Below are positions 23,720-33,320 of a DNA stretch of 46,053 nt, piece after piece. The DNA is from Rikenellaceae bacterium (GTDB taxonomy: Bacteria > Bacteroidota > Bacteroidia > Bacteroidales > Rikenellaceae). The stretch covers positions 1-46,053 of the forward strand of contig SUZQ01000013.1 of the NCBI GenBank assembly GCA_015059875.1, given 5' to 3'. Position 1 is the stretch's first letter, and the number at the start of each line of letters is the position of its first letter. Position numbers and translations under genes: made by a program. The notes beneath the pieces are model-generated. The model saw only the letters and a program-made list of their open reading frames with translations, was not told the origin of the DNA and searched no databases.

Positions 23720-24790
23720 CTATTTAATACCGTATTTGCGTAAAATCTTGGCAATTTTTGGCTGGTAGGTATCCACAAAGCGGCTGAAGCCAAGATCGTT
23801 AGGGTGGGTGTTATCCGCCGAGCCATCCTTGCCTGTTACATCCAAAATCTCCAAGAAATAGACATCCTTATACTTCTTTACAATCTCCTGCATCAACTCT
23901 CTCGCAGTGTCGATACGCTTTATTCGCTTTGCGCGCCTTCCCGCATCGATGCAGTCATTAACAGGAATGGCACTCTGCATAAAGATAAGCGGTTTGCCTG
24001 GATGAGCCTTTACCAACTCCTCAACGAAATTTGGCAGACGCTCTGCGATGACCTCTGCCGAAGGGTTCGAGAAGGTGTCGAAAAGAAAGGCGTCAGTCTC
24101 GCACGATTTCAGAAAATCGAGGAACTCCGGCTGCATCATGCAGTAACCGCTGAAACCGAAGTTTGTAAACTCGATACCGAGGTTGCGGCTCATTCGTGCG
24201 GGGTAGGTCATACCTGCACGCGAAGCCGCTGCGCCGTGTGTTATGCTCGATCCGTAGACGATGACCTTATGTCGGAATGGCGACGGCATACCGCTGATAG
24301 TTGCATTATCGTCTATGCCTATCTTCAAACTCTTTATCTCGCACCACCCTGGGAGGTAGAGTATATACTCGTTCTCGCCCTCAGGGAGATACTTTGCAAT
24401 GCGCTTCTCGTAGGAGGTGAGCGACGCATCTACGGAAGGGCGTGTTGCTTGTACATATCGCCACTCACCATCGTGCTTTATGTAGAGATCCAATCCGCGC
24501 TGCATTATCATTGGCATATTGTCGCGCAATTTGTGCGGAGCAATATCCCATGCCGCATAGATGTTCGACGAGTTTGTCTTAAATGCCACATAAAGTCCTG
24601 CCGGGGCCTCGGCAAGCATCTTTACAGTCTTGGTCAGATTATACTTCGAAAAGTCGAAGCGATAGTATGGATACTTTTCGCTCTTTTGGGTGTAGCCGTG
24701 GATAGCCAAATCTCTGGCGTCAACCCACTTTTTTGCCGATGCAGAAACGACACAACCGAGCAGAGTCAGAACAAGAATTATTCGTTTCAT
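23720..24790 (-). CDS. Secreted SGNH/GDSL hydrolase with GxDLY domain (paralogue 1)
   Basis: A 356-residue exported esterase. The start MKRIILV at 24790 is chosen because it begins a signal peptide (ending VSASA); the longer frame adds a charged extension. The N-terminal half is a beta domain containing GLDLY (99-103), the mark of the GxDLY family. The catalytic half has block I VYGSSITHG with nucleophile Ser182, block II NFGFSG (Gly212), block III SNP (Asn242) and block V DNTHP (Asp326, His329). Such enzymes usually remove acetyl or other acyl groups from carbohydrates. It is the last of three tandem paralogues, 7 bp after the next. All catalytic residues are present. Confidence 0.88.
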   Translation of the reverse strand: MKRIILVLTLLGCVVSASAKKWVDARDLAIHGYTQKSEKYPYYRFDFSKYNLTKTVKMLAEAPAGLYVAFKTNSSNIYAAWDIAPHKLRDNMPMIMQRGLDLYIKHDGEWRYVQATRPSVDASLTSYEKRIAKYLPEGENEYILYLPGWCEIKSLKIGIDDNATISGMPSPFRHKVIVYGSSITHGAAASRAGMTYPARMSRNLGIEFTNFGFSGYCMMQPEFLDFLKSCETDAFLFDTFSNPSAEVIAERLPNFVEELVKAHPGKPLIFMQSAIPVNDCIDAGRRAKRIKRIDTARELMQEIVKKYKDVYFLEILDVTGKDGSADNTHPNDLGFSRFVDTYQPKIAKILRKYGIK

Positions 24791-24797
24791 ATTGAAG

Positions 24798-25871
24798 CTA
24801 TTTGATTTTGTATTTTTTGAGAATCTTGGCAATCTTTGGCTGGTAAGCCTCTACAAAGCGATAGAATCCGAGATCGGTAGGGTGGGAGTTATCGATGGTG
24901 CCATCAACACCGAGGACATTCTCCACCGAGAGGAAATAGACATCCTTGTACTGCTTGCACAATCGTTTCATAATCTGATCGGCAGTGCCATTTATGGCTG
25001 CACGACGACCATACTTCTCAACATTGAAGCGACTATCCAAGTCGCAAGGACTCTGTAAGAAGATAAGAGGCTTGTTCGGATGCGCCTTTACAAGCTCCGC
25101 AACAAAGTTCTCCAAGCGCGACTCCACCTGTGCAAGGGTAGGGTTCGAGAAGGCGTCGAAGAGGAAGGCGTCAGCCTCGCACTGCTTCAAAAATTCGAGG
25201 AACTGCGGCTGCATTTTGCACAAACCACTAAAGCCGAAGTTCACAAAGTCGATACCGAGGTTGCGGGTGAGCATAGCAGGGTAGCTCAGTCCTGGGCGCG
25301 ATGCCGAAGCTCCGTGCGTGATACTTGAGCCGTGAACGATAACCTTGTGGCGGAATGGCGAAGGTAAACCTTGAATGGTTGCCGATTCATCGATGCCGAT
25401 TTTAAGGCTCTTCAATTCGCACCATAAAGGGAGATAGAGCAGACACTCCTTTTCGCCCTCTGCCATATTTTTTACAAGAACTTTGGAGCGTTTGTTCTTT
25501 TCGGGGAGTGTCGAAACGCGACCTACCGAGGCAAACTTCCACTCGCCATCCTTCTTGATGTAGAGATCTAAGCCGTGCTGTGTGATACCCGTCATATTGT
25601 CGCCCATGCGGTGAGGTACATTCTCCCACGATGCGGCAATCTGCGATGAGTTGGTCTTGAAAACCACATACAGACCTGTCGATTTTTTCGAGTGGCCTAC
25701 AACCCCCTTCTCAAAGCCGTATGGCGTGTAGTCGAAGCGGTAGTAGGGATATTTTTCCGACTTCTGCGTGTGGCCGTGAATACCGAGTTCTACGGCGTCT
25801 ACATACTGGAGTTTTTGCGCCGTTGCCGAGAATGAAATAAGGCAAGCGAAGGCGAGAAGTAATATTTTCAT
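24798..25871 (-). CDS. Secreted SGNH/GDSL hydrolase with GxDLY domain (paralogue 2)
   Basis: A 357-residue paralogue collinear with its neighbours. The signal peptide ends FSATAQ. GLDLY is at 100-104. Catalytic blocks: VHGSSITHG with Ser183, NFGFSG, FSNP and DNSHP (Asp327, His330), all complete. It is closer in sequence to paralogue 1 than to paralogue 3 (for example GLYV.FKTNSS and LPSPFRHKVIV are shared). The genes are 7 and 12 bp apart, consistent with tandem duplication in an operon. Probable role: deacylation of a glycan in the periplasm or outside the cell; the acyl group and glycan are unknown. Confidence 0.88.
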   Translation of the reverse strand: MKILLLAFACLISFSATAQKLQYVDAVELGIHGHTQKSEKYPYYRFDYTPYGFEKGVVGHSKKSTGLYVVFKTNSSQIAASWENVPHRMGDNMTGITQHGLDLYIKKDGEWKFASVGRVSTLPEKNKRSKVLVKNMAEGEKECLLYLPLWCELKSLKIGIDESATIQGLPSPFRHKVIVHGSSITHGASASRPGLSYPAMLTRNLGIDFVNFGFSGLCKMQPQFLEFLKQCEADAFLFDAFSNPTLAQVESRLENFVAELVKAHPNKPLIFLQSPCDLDSRFNVEKYGRRAAINGTADQIMKRLCKQYKDVYFLSVENVLGVDGTIDNSHPTDLGFYRFVEAYQPKIAKILKKYKIK

Positions 25872-25883
25872 CTTTTTGTGCGA

Positions 25884-26987
25884 TTAAAGTTTATTGGTCT
25901 TGATTCCGTACTTCTTGAGTATCTTGGCAATCTTCGGAGCGTAGCTCTGCAAGATGCGATCGAAACCGAGATCGTTCGGGTGCGAATTGTCGATACTTGC
26001 TTCGGAGTCGCCTCCGTCGGCATCGGGGATATCTATGTAGTAAACATTCTTAAATCGCTTGGTCAGAATACGCATTTTGCGATCTAAAATCTCCCTCTTT
26101 GCAATAGCTCGCTCCCTCTTTTTCAGATCCAGCAGATTCTTTCCGTTGAGCAGAGGTGGCAGGAAGATTATAGCCTTGTCGGGGTGAGCCTTTGCTACAC
26201 TCTCAGCAAAGCCATCCACGCACTCCTCAATCTGCTGTGGCGAGGTGTTGCCAAAGCAGTAGCAGATGATTGCGTCGGTCTTGCAGTCGGCGAGTACTGC
26301 GGCACTCTCAGGCTCCATTCTGCCCTGACCGCTATAGCTGAAATTTACGAAATCCACACCGAGCATACGACTCAATCGTGCCAATGGTGCCATTCCTGGG
26401 CGCGAAGGCGAGGCGGCGTGAAGTGTACTTGTGCCGTAGGTCACGACGCGATGTTTGTATGGCGAAGGTATGGCTTCGATTGTAGCATCTTTGTCCACAC
26501 CGATTTTCAGATTGGTAATCTCGCTCCACAATGGCAGATAGAGCATAAACTCCTTCTCGGTCTGCTCCATATTGCTGACAAGTCGCCTATTGTAGGTGGT
26601 AACCTTTGGAGAGGTCTTGACTCGGCCAACAGCGGCAAAACGCCATTCGCCACCTCTCTCTTTGGCATAGAGATCCACGCCCATCTGAACGATAGGTGTC
26701 ATATTGTCGCGTATCTTCGACTCGGCAATGCTCCACTCGACAGAGATGCGTGTTGAGTTGGTCTTGAACATTACATAGAGACCTGACGAGTAGCGCGAGT
26801 AGCGGATAATAGCCTTATTTGTAAATCCGTATGGCTTAGCGTCGATGCGCGAATATGGGTTCTCGGCGTTGCGGAGTGTGTGTCCGCAGATATTAAGTGA
26901 GGTGGCATCCACCCACTTCAACTCGTTAGCAGCCATAGCCGTAAAGGTTACAGCTAAGGAGATTAGAGCCAGAAGAATCTTTCTCAT
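25884..26987 (-). CDS. Secreted SGNH/GDSL hydrolase with GxDLY domain (divergent paralogue 3)
   Basis: A 367-residue paralogue. The start MRKILLAL at 26987 begins a signal peptide (ending TAMAA); the longer frame overlaps the end of mnmA. It keeps GVDLY (103-107) but the catalytic blocks have drifted: block I is YGTSTLHA (Ser187) instead of YGSSITHG, block II is NFSYSG (the usual oxyanion Gly replaced by Ser), and block III is FGNTSP. Block V DNSHP (Asp333, His336) is intact. It may have a different substrate or reduced activity. It starts 11 bp after the mnmA stop codon and is the first of the three hydrolases. Confidence 0.86.
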   Translation of the reverse strand: MRKILLALISLAVTFTAMAANELKWVDATSLNICGHTLRNAENPYSRIDAKPYGFTNKAIIRYSRYSSGLYVMFKTNSTRISVEWSIAESKIRDNMTPIVQMGVDLYAKERGGEWRFAAVGRVKTSPKVTTYNRRLVSNMEQTEKEFMLYLPLWSEITNLKIGVDKDATIEAIPSPYKHRVVTYGTSTLHAASPSRPGMAPLARLSRMLGVDFVNFSYSGQGRMEPESAAVLADCKTDAIICYCFGNTSPQQIEECVDGFAESVAKAHPDKAIIFLPPLLNGKNLLDLKKRERAIAKREILDRKMRILTKRFKNVYYIDIPDADGGDSEASIDNSHPNDLGFDRILQSYAPKIAKILKKYGIKTNKL

Positions 26988-26998
26988 ATTGGGTTGTT

Positions 26999-28171
26999 TT
27001 AATATTTTATCACTCCTGAGCCGAGCAGCTTGTCGCCTTCGTACCACGCTGCAAACTGACCACCAGCGATGCCGCGCTGCGGCTGGTCGAAGAGGATGTA
27101 GAGAGCGTCATCGTGTTGCATAAGGGTGGCATCTTCGAGTGGCTGGCGGTAGCGGATACGCACCTTCAATCTGCGCTCCTCGCCCACTTTCAACGCCTCA
27201 AGTGGCTCTATCCAATGCACCTCGGCGTTGTCAATGCGCAGAGCTTTGCGATAGAGTCCGGGGTGGCTATCGCCCTCGCCCACATAGATTGTGTTCGTGG
27301 CTACATCAGTGCCGATAATAAACAACGACTCTTTGCGTCCACCAATACCAAGCCCCTTACGCTGTCCTATGGTGTAGAAGTGTGCGCCATTGTGCTCGCC
27401 AATCTTCTTGCCATCACGCACCGTGTAGCGGTATGGCTCGGCAAGTTGCTCCACTGCGCTCTGCCCCTCACGCTCGCCATATCTGCGCCACGAAGGGAGT
27501 ATCTCGTGGATGTTGCCCTTTTTGGCGGCGAGTTGCTGTTGCAGAAATAGAGGCAGATCGACCTTACCCACAAAGCAGATACCCTGCGAATCCTTGCGCT
27601 TGGCGGTTGCTAACTTCTGCTCCTCGGCAATACGGCGTACCTCAGGTTTTAGGAGGTGTCCAATCGGAAACATTGCGTAGCGCAGCTGCTCCTGCGAGAG
27701 TTGGCAGAGGAAGTAACTCTGATCCTTGTTCGGATCGCTGCCCGCAAGCAACGAGTAGACCTTTTTACCGTCGATAACTCGCTCCTCCTTACGGCAGTAG
27801 TGGCCCGTAGCCACCGCCTCAGCACCAAGCTTCAACGCCTCCTTCAAAAAGACATCGAACTTAATCTCGCGGTTACATAGCACATCGGGATTGGGTGTTC
27901 TGCCCTTCTCGTACTCGGAGAACATATAGTCCACAACCCTCTTTTTATACTCTGCCGACAGATCAACATAGTGAAAGGCGATATCCAGCCTCTTGGCAAC
28001 CAACTCTGCAAATACTTGGTCGTCGTGCCACGAGCATTCGCCCTCTAACTTTCCCGTCGTGTCGTGCCAATTGCGCATAAAGAGTCCGATGACCTCGTGC
28101 CCCTGCTCTTTCAGCAGGTACGCAGCCACCGAACTATCTACTCCTCCCGATAATCCAACAACAACTCTCAT
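26999..28171 (-). CDS. mnmA: tRNA-specific 2-thiouridylase MnmA
   Basis: A 390-residue cytoplasmic enzyme that activates uridine 34 of tRNA(Lys, Glu, Gln) with ATP and inserts sulfur. Motifs: PP-loop LSGGVDSS (7-14), PNPDVLCN with catalytic Cys99, GHYCR, and SQGICFVG with the second active-site Cys199; the C-terminal beta domain ends [13 protein letters not shown]. The start [10 protein letters not shown] at 28171 is the conserved N-terminus; the open frame continues upstream only through repeat sequence. It stands first in a tight minus-strand series with three SGNH hydrolase genes, an unusual pairing of tRNA modification with secreted enzymes that may be only shared transcription. Confidence 0.95.
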   Translation of the reverse strand: MRVVVGLSGGVDSSVAAYLLKEQGHEVIGLFMRNWHDTTGKLEGECSWHDDQVFAELVAKRLDIAFHYVDLSAEYKKRVVDYMFSEYEKGRTPNPDVLCNREIKFDVFLKEALKLGAEAVATGHYCRKEERVIDGKKVYSLLAGSDPNKDQSYFLCQLSQEQLRYAMFPIGHLLKPEVRRIAEEQKLATAKRKDSQGICFVGKVDLPLFLQQQLAAKKGNIHEILPSWRRYGEREGQSAVEQLAEPYRYTVRDGKKIGEHNGAHFYTIGQRKGLGIGGRKESLFIIGTDVATNTIYVGEGDSHPGLYRKALRIDNAEVHWIEPLEALKVGEERRLKVRIRYRQPLEDATLMQHDDALYILFDQPQRGIAGGQFAAWYEGDKLLGSGVIKY

Positions 28172-28189
28172 ATTTTGCGTTTTTAGTTG

Positions 28190-28274
28190 AGAATTTAGGG
28201 GAATTAGGGAATTTAGGGATTGGAGGCTCGAGCGCCTATCTAAATTCATTAAACTCCCTAAACTCCTTAATCTC
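28190..28274. repeat. Intergenic inverted repeat with arms of 9-bp-like units
   Basis: The left arm (about 28191-28220) repeats GGGAATTAGGGAATTTAGGG-like sequence. The right arm (28239-28274) has CTAAATTCATTAAACTCCC and CTAAACTCC as its imperfect complement. Between them is a short GC-rich loop (GGCTCGAGCGCC). It lies between the organophosphate antiporter and mnmA. Confidence 0.6.
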
Positions 28275-28311
28275 GTTGCGCCTTGATGCCCTTCGGAGTT
28301 TCCAAAACTCA

Positions 28312-29763
28312 CTACTCTTCTTCAGAGTAAGCATCTCGCTTCATCTTCCACATTGGAACGAAGATCAAAGCACCGATAATTGCCATCACAACCATCGCTA
28401 CGAATACACCATTCCAACCATACTTCGAGTCGGCGATAACACCAAAGCCCCATCCCGAAACGAGTACGCTGACATAGCTCACAAAGCCGATGATGCCGAG
28501 AGCCGAAGCAGAAGCCTTACGGGTAGCGTGATTCGACGAGATAACTCCGATAAGAGCTTGTGGGCCATAGATGAATGCACCAGCCAAAGCCAATACGAAG
28601 AGCAGCAATACAGGGCTTGCTCCTGCCTTCTGCAAACCGATAAAGCCGAGAACAGCTACGAGTGTTCCGAGCATACAGAAGAGGCAGGTACGCGCTGCGC
28701 GACCACCAAATACTTTATCGCTAATCCAGCCCGCCAAGAGCATACCGATAACGCCGAATACCTCGAAGATAATCACAGTCATCGCTGCCCACTCGGCAGT
28801 CATACCGCAGTGCTCACGCAGGAATGTTGGTCCCCAATCGAGAACGGCAAAACGGATAACATATACGAAGAAGTCGGCAACTGCCAAAGCCCAGATAACA
28901 GGGTTCTTCCACACATGCTCGCGGATGTACGCCGAAATCTCTGCTGGCGACTCCTCACTCTCCTCGCTCTTCTTCTCGTTACCCTCCGAGAGTTCAGGCA
29001 AACCGACACTCTTAGGCGTGTCGCGGAGAATGGCGCAAGTGATAAATACGCCCACAGCAGCTATAATTCCTGGAATGATGAACGACCACTTCCAAGCACC
29101 TACATTCTGTGCAGCCGAAATCACAGCAGCATCGGTAATATCCTTGCCGAGGTTTTTAGCGATTGTTGCAACCATTTCAGGGTTATTCGACATATTGGTA
29201 CCCATCATACCCATAATCAATACGCCGCACAATACACCTGCCAAGCCTGCACCAATCGAGTGCGAGGTGTTCCAAATCGACATCTTAGTTGAGAGTTCGC
29301 TTGCAGGTACCCAACGAGGCAACAGACGGCTGCAAGGAGGGAAACCACAACCCTGGAAGATGTTATTGACGATCCAAAGCACCGATAGCAAGATTGTGAA
29401 CTTGCCTACGAACTCTGGTGTTGAACCCTCTGGAACGCCTGTGAAGTAGGTTATAATCTCTGCACCAAAGCCGATAATGAAGGCGGTCAATGTGCTAACT
29501 GCCAAACCCGTTACCATGTGCCAGCGACCATTGATGCGGTCAGCCAACATTCCATTCAACAACTTCGATAATCCGTAGAGAAATCCAGCCAACGAGAGGA
29601 TTCCTCCGAGGCTCGCTTTAGTAATACCGTACTCGGCGGTCAAGCCAGGCATTGCGAACGAGAAGTTCTTGCGGATAAGGTAGAAGAAGATGTAGCCCAC
29701 CATCGTTCCGATGATAGTACGCCACTGCCAATACTTAAATTTCTTTTGCTGTTCAGGTGTCAT
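28312..29763 (-). CDS. Organophosphate:phosphate antiporter (OPA family, GlpT/UhpT-like), MFS
   Basis: A 483-residue inner-membrane carrier with about 12 hydrophobic segments. The N-terminal sequence [17 protein letters not shown] is the hallmark of the OPA family (glycerol-3-phosphate and hexose-phosphate transporters), followed by [13 protein letters not shown] between segments 2 and 3. A charged central loop (about 235-265) separates the two halves. Such carriers import a phosphorylated compound in exchange for phosphate. It starts 16 bp after mtlD on the same strand, so the two are probably cotranscribed. This suggests uptake of a sugar or hexitol phosphate that feeds MtlD; the exact substrate is inferred. 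Confidence 0.9.
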   Translation of the reverse strand: MTPEQQKKFKYWQWRTIIGTMVGYIFFYLIRKNFSFAMPGLTAEYGITKASLGGILSLAGFLYGLSKLLNGMLADRINGRWHMVTGLAVSTLTAFIIGFGAEIITYFTGVPEGSTPEFVGKFTILLSVLWIVNNIFQGCGFPPCSRLLPRWVPASELSTKMSIWNTSHSIGAGLAGVLCGVLIMGMMGTNMSNNPEMVATIAKNLGKDITDAAVISAAQNVGAWKWSFIIPGIIAAVGVFITCAILRDTPKSVGLPELSEGNEKKSEESEESPAEISAYIREHVWKNPVIWALAVADFFVYVIRFAVLDWGPTFLREHCGMTAEWAAMTVIIFEVFGVIGMLLAGWISDKVFGGRAARTCLFCMLGTLVAVLGFIGLQKAGASPVLLLFVLALAGAFIYGPQALIGVISSNHATRKASASALGIIGFVSYVSVLVSGWGFGVIADSKYGWNGVFVAMVVMAIIGALIFVPMWKMKRDAYSEEE

Positions 29764-29779
29764 AGTTTTATGTTTTTTA

Positions 29780-30919
29780 TTATTCGATTTCGTTATATGC
29801 CTTGATAATTTCGGCTACAAGAGCGTCGTTTGAGATGCCTGTAACCTCTTTGATTGCACCCTCCAAACCGAGTTCTGCAATCTTCTTCTGCAACTCAACG
29901 CTCTGCGCATCCTCTGCATTCGAGTAGTGAAGAGCTGCACCAACACCAAGCAAGAGGTTTGGTGTTGCTACTCCCGCCTCGTGTGCTGTGAGCATAGGCT
30001 TAATCAAGCGGTCAGATGCCGACAACTTGCGCAGTGGCTCGCGACCTACGCGGGTGACATCGTCCTTGAGGTAAGGGTTGCGGAAGCGGCCAATAATCTT
30101 ATCGATATACTTGAAGTGAGCCTCCTTGTCGAAGCCGTACTTCGCAACTAAGCCCAATCCACTCTCCTGCATTGCCGCCTTTACGATGGTATAAATCTCC
30201 TCGTCGGCGATACTCTCGTCGATGGTAGCCTTGCCGCGCAACTTGCCGATGTATGCGGTGATGGCGTGACCTGTGTTGAGGGTGAAGAGCTTGCGCTCGA
30301 TGTAGGCGATAAGGTTGTCAGCGAGGTTCATACCTGCAATGTGAGGAACTTCGCCCACAAACGACTTCTCCTCTACATTCCACTCGTAGAACGCCTCAAC
30401 AACTACATCGATAGGGTTCTCGGTGCGTACAGGTGGAACGATACGGTCTACCGAGCAGTCGGGGAAACCAACCCACTCTGCGCAATACGCCTTTTGCTCC
30501 TCGTTGAGGTGCGAGAGGACATGCTCTTTCAACTGAGAAGAGGCACGAACGGCATTCTCGCAAGCGATGATGTTGAGAGGCTGCTGCAAACCCGCTGCGT
30601 GGCGTGCTGCAATGGCCTTAGCGATGGTTGGAGCGATGCGTGGAAGAATCACTACACCTACGGCAGTAGTTACGATATCTGCCTTTGCAATCTCATCCAC
30701 AACCGCCTCAGTGGTAGAGTTTACCGCCGAGATGTTGGTGATGTGCTGCTCGATGCAATCCACATCCTTAACGAGTACGGTGTACTCCTTCTTCTCGTTA
30801 ATCAGATTGATAACCTCCTGATTAACATCGGCAAATACCACATGGTAACCTGCTTGTTCCAATACCGCGCCGATAAATCCACGGCCGATATTTCCTGCTC
30901 CAAATTGTATAGCTCTCAT
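29780..30919 (-). CDS. mtlD: Mannitol-1-phosphate 5-dehydrogenase
   Basis: A 379-residue cytoplasmic dehydrogenase that interconverts mannitol 1-phosphate and fructose 6-phosphate with NAD. The N-terminal Rossmann motif is FGAGNIGRGFIG (6-17). The middle carries GFPDCSVDRIVPP and a catalytic region with NTGHAITAYIGKLRG, where the conserved Lys and His of the polyol dehydrogenase family lie. The length is typical for MtlD. No mannitol phosphotransferase gene is nearby; instead an OPA-family phosphate-ester antiporter gene follows 16 bp downstream. A promoter -7 box lies at 30962-30969. Confidence 0.94.
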   Translation of the reverse strand: MRAIQFGAGNIGRGFIGAVLEQAGYHVVFADVNQEVINLINEKKEYTVLVKDVDCIEQHITNISAVNSTTEAVVDEIAKADIVTTAVGVVILPRIAPTIAKAIAARHAAGLQQPLNIIACENAVRASSQLKEHVLSHLNEEQKAYCAEWVGFPDCSVDRIVPPVRTENPIDVVVEAFYEWNVEEKSFVGEVPHIAGMNLADNLIAYIERKLFTLNTGHAITAYIGKLRGKATIDESIADEEIYTIVKAAMQESGLGLVAKYGFDKEAHFKYIDKIIGRFRNPYLKDDVTRVGREPLRKLSASDRLIKPMLTAHEAGVATPNLLLGVGAALHYSNAEDAQSVELQKKIAELGLEGAIKEVTGISNDALVAEIIKAYNEIE

Positions 30920-30961
30920 TTTTTATGATATTTAATTAAAAATTAGTCGTTGTATAATTTG

Positions 30962-30969
30962 CAAATTTA
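30962..30969 (-). promoter_or_regulatory. -7 box (TAAATTTG) of the mtlD operon
   Basis: A TAnnTTTG match on the minus strand 42 bp before the mtlD start; no good -33 TTG at the usual distance. Confidence 0.5.
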
Positions 30970-31002
30970 ATCAAAAAAATCGAAAGCGCGATAATTTTCC
31001 AC

Positions 31003-31035
31003 AAAAAAGAGCAGTGCTTTGTTGAACACTACTCT
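31003..31035 (-). terminator. Terminator of the DUF6259 gene
   Basis: On the minus strand AGAGTAGTG and CACTGCTCT form a 9-bp stem (one G-U) around a 10-nt loop, followed by six T. Confidence 0.75.
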
Positions 31036-31061
31036 AAAATGGGGTGTGGGAGTATGTAGTT

Positions 31062-33182
31062 TTACTCCTTCTCAAAGAGAAGAACTGCAACATCGTATTG
31101 TCCGAGTTCTACACGCTTGCCGTCTGCCGATACCTTGCCCTTGCCGAGGGTTTGGCACTCGACATAGCGATATCCAGGCACCGAAATCTCGGTTGTGAGA
31201 ACGCCCTTGTCGTACTCATTTGTAGCCGCCACAACCATTCGTTTCTCGCCAAAGAAGGACTTTGCCTGCACCTTCTTGTTCGAGTTGTTGAAGCCCAAAA
31301 CATCGCGGAAACGACCAAACATAAAGCAATCCTTGTAACGCTCACGAATAGCGTTTACGGCTGCGAGATATGCCTGATAGCGAGGGGTTTCGTCAATCAA
31401 GCCACGACAGCGATAAATCTCGATATCGTTGCACAAGCCCTTCAATAGAGTCATATTTACGCGACGCTCAACATCAATATCATCGCGCTGATTGCGATTC
31501 GAGAACTTAATCTCGGGGAAGGTGTAGCGCATCAACTCGGTGAAGTCCTGCTTGCCGTAGAGGATGCCGTTCGACATTGTAAAGTCTACGAAGTGAGATG
31601 AGTAATCGACAATATGCTCCGAGCCGATACCAAATTCGCTGCCGTACTTCTCGCGTGCATAGTCGCGCACAATCTTCATGGTCTGTCCCTTATCGTAGAC
31701 AAGACGAGTGTCGGGAACAGGGAACTCTCGCGAAGTGTCCCAAGGTACCTTCTTGCTGTATCCCTTTCCCATCTGGTCGAAGAATGCGGCACTTGCACCA
31801 CACGCTGCGGCACGGTCTACCAAGCCTTTGAGCAATTCGCGCCACTCTGGGAAGCGTGTGTCGGCAATTACGAAGGTCTGTGCCATATATTGCGCCAGCC
31901 ACGAACCCATGCCAGAGAAGCGGTATTCGTCGGCAATCTCCGAACCCGAAGGGCTCTTGTAGCACACCTTCGAGCCCATACCGCTCTTGTAGAAGCGACT
32001 ATTACGGTCAATTAGGTGTCCGTTGAAGTATTGTGCTACATGCTTGCCACTCTTTTGGAATTTGAGAATCTCCTTGCGCATCGCCTTGTCGCCACCTTGC
32101 GAGTCGTCCTCGGTGTAGTTAGGGTAGGAGTTGTCGAAGCCCTCTTTCCACCAACCAAAGAATAGAAGCGTATTTGCGTCTACGCTCTCGGCGGCATCCT
32201 TTACGCGACCATTCATATCGCTATACTTGAGCAGATAGTCGCCGTATTGGTGCTTGAATATTACGCGTTGCCACGACTTCATCTCCTGTACCCATTTTGG
32301 CTGCGGTTTGCGATCCCACCAAGTAGCATCTGCCCACGCGCGATACTTGTCGGCCGCTTTGTGCCAAGTGCCGTTGTAGAGTGCAAGGAGGTTGGTGTCG
32401 TTCGACCACTTTTCGCCGTAGAAGCAGTGCGGGAATTTCGACAAGCCGAACTCAGGCTGTGTAAATTCGCCCTTTGCATCGGGATATACACGCATACCGT
32501 GCCAAGTATCCTGAATAAGCGGATCGTGGCTGCCAATATACAAACCCTCCTTTTCGCCTGCAAGCAGGAAGAAGTTCATCGAGGCATTACCTCCGTAATG
32601 GAGGTCGCGCTGACGGAAGTGCTGATGAGGGCCCATATATGGTGTTGCCATAGCCTTCGAAAGAATATGCTTTACAGGGTTCGGATAGTAACGACCTCCA
32701 CTGTGCGAAATGATAAGTGCGTGGTCCTTCGGAAGTTGCGCATTGTGTATAAGAGGATAGTCCAACTCGCGGATTACCGAGTGTTCAACATTGTTCTCCA
32801 TTGCCGAGGCGAAGTGAATCTCGTCGCCCTGAATGGTGATTGTAAGGGTAAGAGGCATATCCAACTTCTCGCCATTGACATCGGTCAGTTTTTTATAGAA
32901 GATTACAATCGAATTACCGTCGCTCGAAACCTGCGCCTTCTGTTGCTCGGGCAAAATCTGAATCTCACGCTCGGCATGAGTGTCGTAGAACATACGCCAC
33001 AAATAACCACCCGAAGCGTAGTTGTGTCCTGTTTTGAGGTTTACGAGCTTGGTAAGATTGCCATCTTTGTCAACAACAACTCTTACATCCTTGTTTTCCA
33101 GAGTAATACACTTACCTGCCCAGGCGGAATGCCACACCACACTTAACAACACAGCGAGGATAATAAATAAGATTCTTTTCAT
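31062..33182 (-). CDS. Secreted DUF6259 protein, probable glycoside hydrolase
   Basis: A 706-residue exported protein. The start MKRILFIIL at 33182 begins the signal peptide (ending HSAWA, residue 23); the longer frame adds a hydrophilic extension. Residues 25-250 are a beta domain like the supersandwich that precedes many glycosidase barrels (ITLENKDVRVVVDKDGNLT). The middle resembles a TIM barrel rich in Trp, Asp and Tyr: LLFFGWWKEGFDNSYPNY, YFNGHLID, AAFFDQMGKGY and FGIGSEH. The C-terminus is a small beta domain (VELGQYDVAVLLFEKE). The layout fits DUF6259 and distantly GH101- or alpha-galactosidase-like enzymes. Acidic residues in the FFDQMG and GIGSEH segments are candidate catalytic groups, but this is inference. 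It is monocistronic. Confidence 0.75.
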   Translation of the reverse strand: MKRILFIILAVLLSVVWHSAWAGKCITLENKDVRVVVDKDGNLTKLVNLKTGHNYASGGYLWRMFYDTHAEREIQILPEQQKAQVSSDGNSIVIFYKKLTDVNGEKLDMPLTLTITIQGDEIHFASAMENNVEHSVIRELDYPLIHNAQLPKDHALIISHSGGRYYPNPVKHILSKAMATPYMGPHQHFRQRDLHYGGNASMNFFLLAGEKEGLYIGSHDPLIQDTWHGMRVYPDAKGEFTQPEFGLSKFPHCFYGEKWSNDTNLLALYNGTWHKAADKYRAWADATWWDRKPQPKWVQEMKSWQRVIFKHQYGDYLLKYSDMNGRVKDAAESVDANTLLFFGWWKEGFDNSYPNYTEDDSQGGDKAMRKEILKFQKSGKHVAQYFNGHLIDRNSRFYKSGMGSKVCYKSPSGSEIADEYRFSGMGSWLAQYMAQTFVIADTRFPEWRELLKGLVDRAAACGASAAFFDQMGKGYSKKVPWDTSREFPVPDTRLVYDKGQTMKIVRDYAREKYGSEFGIGSEHIVDYSSHFVDFTMSNGILYGKQDFTELMRYTFPEIKFSNRNQRDDIDVERRVNMTLLKGLCNDIEIYRCRGLIDETPRYQAYLAAVNAIRERYKDCFMFGRFRDVLGFNNSNKKVQAKSFFGEKRMVVAATNEYDKGVLTTEISVPGYRYVECQTLGKGKVSADGKRVELGQYDVAVLLFEKE

Positions 33183-33261
33183 TGCTAATATAGTTTTAAT
33201 GTTTAATGAATTTACTATTTTAATTATGCACAACTACCGCATTGATAGTACTTGCTTGGCA

Positions 33262-33269
33262 CAAATATA
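33262..33269 (-). promoter_or_regulatory. -7 box (TATATTTG) of the DUF6259 gene
   Basis: A TAnnTTTG match on the minus strand, 79 bp before the start at 33182. It is back-to-back with the htrA promoter about 75 bp away. Confidence 0.55.
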
Positions 33270-33320
33270 TAAAAATTTTTGCAGAATAAAATAGTTAGTA
33301 TGACAAAAACAGGTTAATAT

